This document shows, in pieces, positions 60,679 through 64,000 of a stretch of 64,000 nt of DNA. Below the pieces are notes generated by a model. The model was not told the DNA's origin and made no database searches. It was given only the letters and a program-made list of their open reading frames with translations. Position numbers and translations under genes: made by a program. This stretch comes from Pyrus communis. Its lineage: Eukaryota > Streptophyta > Magnoliopsida > Rosales > Rosaceae. How positions within the stretch are numbered: the stretch's first letter is position 1; each line of letters starts with the position of its first letter. The DNA is taken from assembly GCF_963583255.1 (NCBI RefSeq), contig NC_084807.1:2267372-2331371 (forward strand), in the 5' to 3' direction.

Positions 60679-63600
60679 AATTTTTTTTTTTTTTTTTTTT
60701 TTTTTGTCAACAAGAGATTCATTGAAAAGGAGACAAAGCTCCAGAACAAGTACAAAGCCAAGACAGCATAACCAAAGAACAAACAGAAAGGAAAGACAAA
60801 CTAGGGCACAACACCCACCATGTGAACAAGGAAGGATAACAAGACTTGAAGCGAAGCTTCAGTCGCCTTCCCTGAACACCAAGACCTAATGCCTAATGTG
60901 GACATGGTAGACCATCGTTAGATAAAATATGGACGAGAGCGGATGGGGGTCTGGTCACCCAGACTTCCGGACACATCCCTCTTTTACATTGTGAAGCAAC
61001 CCAGTCGACTGCAGAATTCGCTTGGCGGGGGATCTAAAACCAACGAAGGAACTGGAACCTATGACTGAAATTACGAATCTGATTGAGGATAAGGAAAATG
61101 GTCCAACGAGATTGACGGGAGGAGTCGTTGATGCTCTAAACCAATGTCGCGGAATCAGATTTAAAAATCACCTTGGAGAAGTTATTTTGCACTGCCAATT
61201 CCATGGCAAGAAGGGCACATTTAGCCTCAGCTTCCAAGTAGGAGGCAAATGTGCCCTTGGCTATTCCCTTGGCTATTTTACCTATGATTAACTTCCCAAA
61301 TGCATCTCGAACCACCACTCCAAAACCCAAGCATTGAGAAGCCTTAGACCACGAGGCGTCACAATTGATCTTAACAATATTTGGCGAGGTATGAGCCCAA
61401 CTTGGAGGACGTAGCAGGTTAATCCTAAGGAGAAGCAGGAACCGTGCAAACATTTATAAAATCATTGCAAGCTTCTGTTGCCACTTTCATGGTTTTATAA
61501 GGAGAGGGTAGAACATTATTAAAACTTACATGTCATCTAGCCTTCCAGATTTCCTAGCAAAGGAAAGAGATAGAAGATAAAACTTTAGGTAATGTCATAC
61601 CTAAGTCATTTACCACCGAAGAGAGAGCGAATAACCATCTGTCAAAAGAAGTGATGGATTGACGATCGATGCTATCGTTTAGCCCAGACGCGAACCAAAC
61701 AGTAGAAGTCCACGGGTAGAGGAAAAACATACCTCAACAATTTTAGGCTCATTCTTACAAATGGGACTATCCATGGTCGGGAGACAATTTTTAGCAATCC
61801 TCTAGAAAAAAGAACTTGATTTTAGGGAGAGTATATATTTCCCAAATGAGTTTCCAGAATGCAGGATTCATACACAGAGATTGACCAGCATTATTGGTAG
61901 ATAAGGTTTGGTTGTCCAAGGTAACTGTATGACAAAAGGCATAACCCAATTTAAAAGAGTAATCACCATTGAAGGACCACGGCCAAATAAGACGATCGGG
62001 GAAGGAAAGATCATTAAGGATGATACTCGCAATAGCCATAAATTCCACAGGAGAAAGAGATTACGTATAGCCCCCAAGTTCCAAGATCAATCTAAAACTA
62101 AAATAATATCTCTTGCCACCGCAGTCACATTGTCCGGGATAGAACAAGTCGGGTGGAGCAGGCTATTTTTAGTGTTAGTAAGCCATTTATCTTGCCAGAT
62201 GCAGACACATCTCCCATTACCAGTTTGCCATCTGGTCCATTTGATAATAAGAGCCTAACCTTGCAAGAGGCTACTCCAAGCCTAAGAAGAACGACCTCCC
62301 TTAGAGGTATTTAAAGCGTCCCCCAAAGGAAAGTAGTGACCCCGCAGAATACAAGCCTAGAAAGCAATATGTTCAGCCACATGACTCCAAAATTGCTTAG
62401 CTAAGAGGGCCGTCTTATAGTCCAGAAGACTTCGGAATCCAAGATCACCCGCAAACTTAGAGGCACAAACAGCCGACCAATTTCACCGATGAATCTTACA
62501 CTCATTATCCTTCTAACCCCACCAAAAAAGGGCCAGAAAGGCATCAGTATTGTGGCAGAAAGTGGCCGAGAACAAGAAACAGTTCATAAGATAGTCAGGA
62601 ATGGCCATGGCAATGGCTTTAATCAAAACTTCACAACCAGCCAAAGATAATGATGTCGATTTAAAACTCTGAATCTTAAGAGCGAAGATATTTCCCCGAG
62701 TTTGAGGTTTGGGGAATATTGAATAAAGTACATGCATCTTTAATGACAGTCTGAGGAGTATTTGTCGGGAAGAAAATGGAAGATTTCTGAAGATTAATAG
62801 TTTGGCCAGACGCCACGCAATACAAATCCAAATATCTCAGCGGAGCATTGCAATTATCCTGATTAGCCTTAATAAAGAAAAGCGAGTCATCTGCGAAAAA
62901 CAAGTAGAAGAGCATCAGGCAAGAGAGAAATATCAGACATAGCACCTACCTCGCATTGATTAGAAATCAAGGATGAAAGAGCCTCAGTGATGAAGAGAAA
63001 TAGGTAGGGAAATAACGGGTCACCCTGACGTAGTCCTCTAGTCCTCTAGAAGGAATAAATTTCTCCCTACACTTGCTGTTAAAATTGACAGAAAATGAGA
63101 TCGTTCTTACACAAGTCATAACCATATAAACCCATCTTATTTGAAATCCCAATCGAAGTAGCACTGTTTCCAGAAAGTCTCATTCAACATTATCTGAGGC
63201 CTTGTTCATATCAACTTTAAAACCCAACTTAAAATCCCAGATTGATTTTTTGCTCTTCAAATAATGGAAAACCTCATGAGCAACAAAAATATTGTCTTGA
63301 ATTTAACTTCCCAGGACGAAAGCACTCTGATGGTGAGAGATAAGGCCTAGGTCATGGGGTTTTAACCGATTTGTCATCAATTTGGAAAAAAAATCTTGTA
63401 CACAAAGTTGCAGAGGCTGATAGGACCAAATTGAAAGGTAAACTCAGGCACTTCCACCTTGGGAATAAGGACAATATTGGTATGGTTTATATCCTAAAAA
63501 TATTTCCACTGGAGGATAATTTAGAGATGGCCCAGAGATAAAATTAATAACAATATCCCAACAAGTATGGTAAAAATTTCCATGGAAACCATCAAGATCT

Positions 63601-64000
63601 GCAGCTTTAAGACACTCATTTGAAACACTGCAGATTTGATCTCCTACATGGTGAAAGGCATGCCAAGATCGACATTAATTTGACGAGTGACCACCCACTT
63701 GAGACAGGCAAAGGCATGATGAAGATTTATTGGCTCAGAAACAGAGAAGAGAGTCATAAAATAAGCATCAATGTGATTTCTAATCTGACTATCTTCTTTC
63801 AACCAGACATCTTCAGAATCTTTAAGCTTCATAATGCAATTTCTTTGGTGAAGCTGGATTGCAAAGTGGTGGAAAAAGGCAATATTTTTGTCTCCATCAC
63901 GCAGCCAGTTAATACACGATCTCTGGAGCTAATAGAGTTCTTCATTTCTCCAAATCTCCCCTAGCTTCTTAGTGGTTGTTAAATGAACCTCATGTTTAGT
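60679..64000 (-). pseudogene. L1-type LINE, 3' part of ORF2, broken, runs off the window
   Basis: A T-run at 60679-60705 is the poly(A) tail of a minus-strand element. Reading leftward from 64000, frames resemble the endonuclease-RT linker (LKDSEDVWLKEDSQIRNHI, near 63770-63825), RT with a REKFIPSRG segment (near 63045-63075) and the catalytic FADDSLFF (62874-62897), a zinc-binding segment (SFKLGYAF with FWKLIWEIYTLPKIKFF, 61800-61970) and RNase H (KINCDASWSKASQCLGFG, about 61310-61370). Frameshifts and stops divide it. The 5' end and any ORF1 are outside the window. Confidence 0.75.

Overview
The window is nuclear DNA of a flowering plant. It is AT-rich, has spliced genes and is crowded with plant transposable elements. 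Several of the small repeat families and the LINE/copia types look like those I remember from apple and pear (Rosaceae, Maleae). That placement comes from memory and was not checked by a search.

The real genes are four tandem paralogs, all on the minus strand, of one NRT1/PTR-family (NPF, POT/MFS proton-coupled nitrate/peptide) transporter, probably subfamily NPF5. Two are complete: copy B (26242-31712) and copy C (40355-44634). Each has five exons (about 61-70, 218, 252, 275 and 880 nt), identical intron phases and a protein of 561 or 564 residues. Copy A (8086-11276) has exons 1-4; its last exon should lie left of base 1. Copy D (55394-59467) has exons 3-5; exons 1-2 are not in the window and may lie right of base 64000. 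Flanks are also shared between copies, so the array arose by segmental duplication with a unit of roughly 14 kb once later insertions are removed.

Because the units are homologous, many insertions can be checked against an empty site in a sister unit. This, with target-site duplications (TSDs), defines many elements to the base: solo LTRs (8658-9174, 16421-18438, 33763-34116, 34400-36950), a copia element with six in-frame stops (20055-25446), a short non-autonomous LTR element (1643-3526), TRIMs (4934-5552, 28494-28746, 39560-39889), MULE-type foldback elements (12356-13238, 32246-33491), MITEs, SINEs, small Helitrons, a CACTA remnant (45511-47576) and several decayed LINEs.

Layout: 1-7.9 kb, nested insertions inside intron 4 of copy A; 8.1-11.3 kb, copy A; 11.3-26 kb, A-B spacer with the foldback element, a LINE tail, a solo LTR and the copia element; 26.2-31.7 kb, copy B; 31.7-40.3 kb, B-C spacer; 40.4-44.6 kb, copy C; 44.6-55.3 kb, C-D spacer with the CACTA remnant and an old copia element that carries a piece of chloroplast rbcL; 55.4-59.5 kb, copy D; 59.5-64 kb, nested MITEs and an L1-type LINE.

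I found no sign of an unknown multi-gene system. The points most worth checking are loss of the ExxER proton-coupling motif in the transporters, rbcL DNA embedded in a retrotransposon, a partial exon 2 duplication in copy B, a SINE beside a splice donor in copy C, and a tandem triplication across a TRIM/LINE junction.
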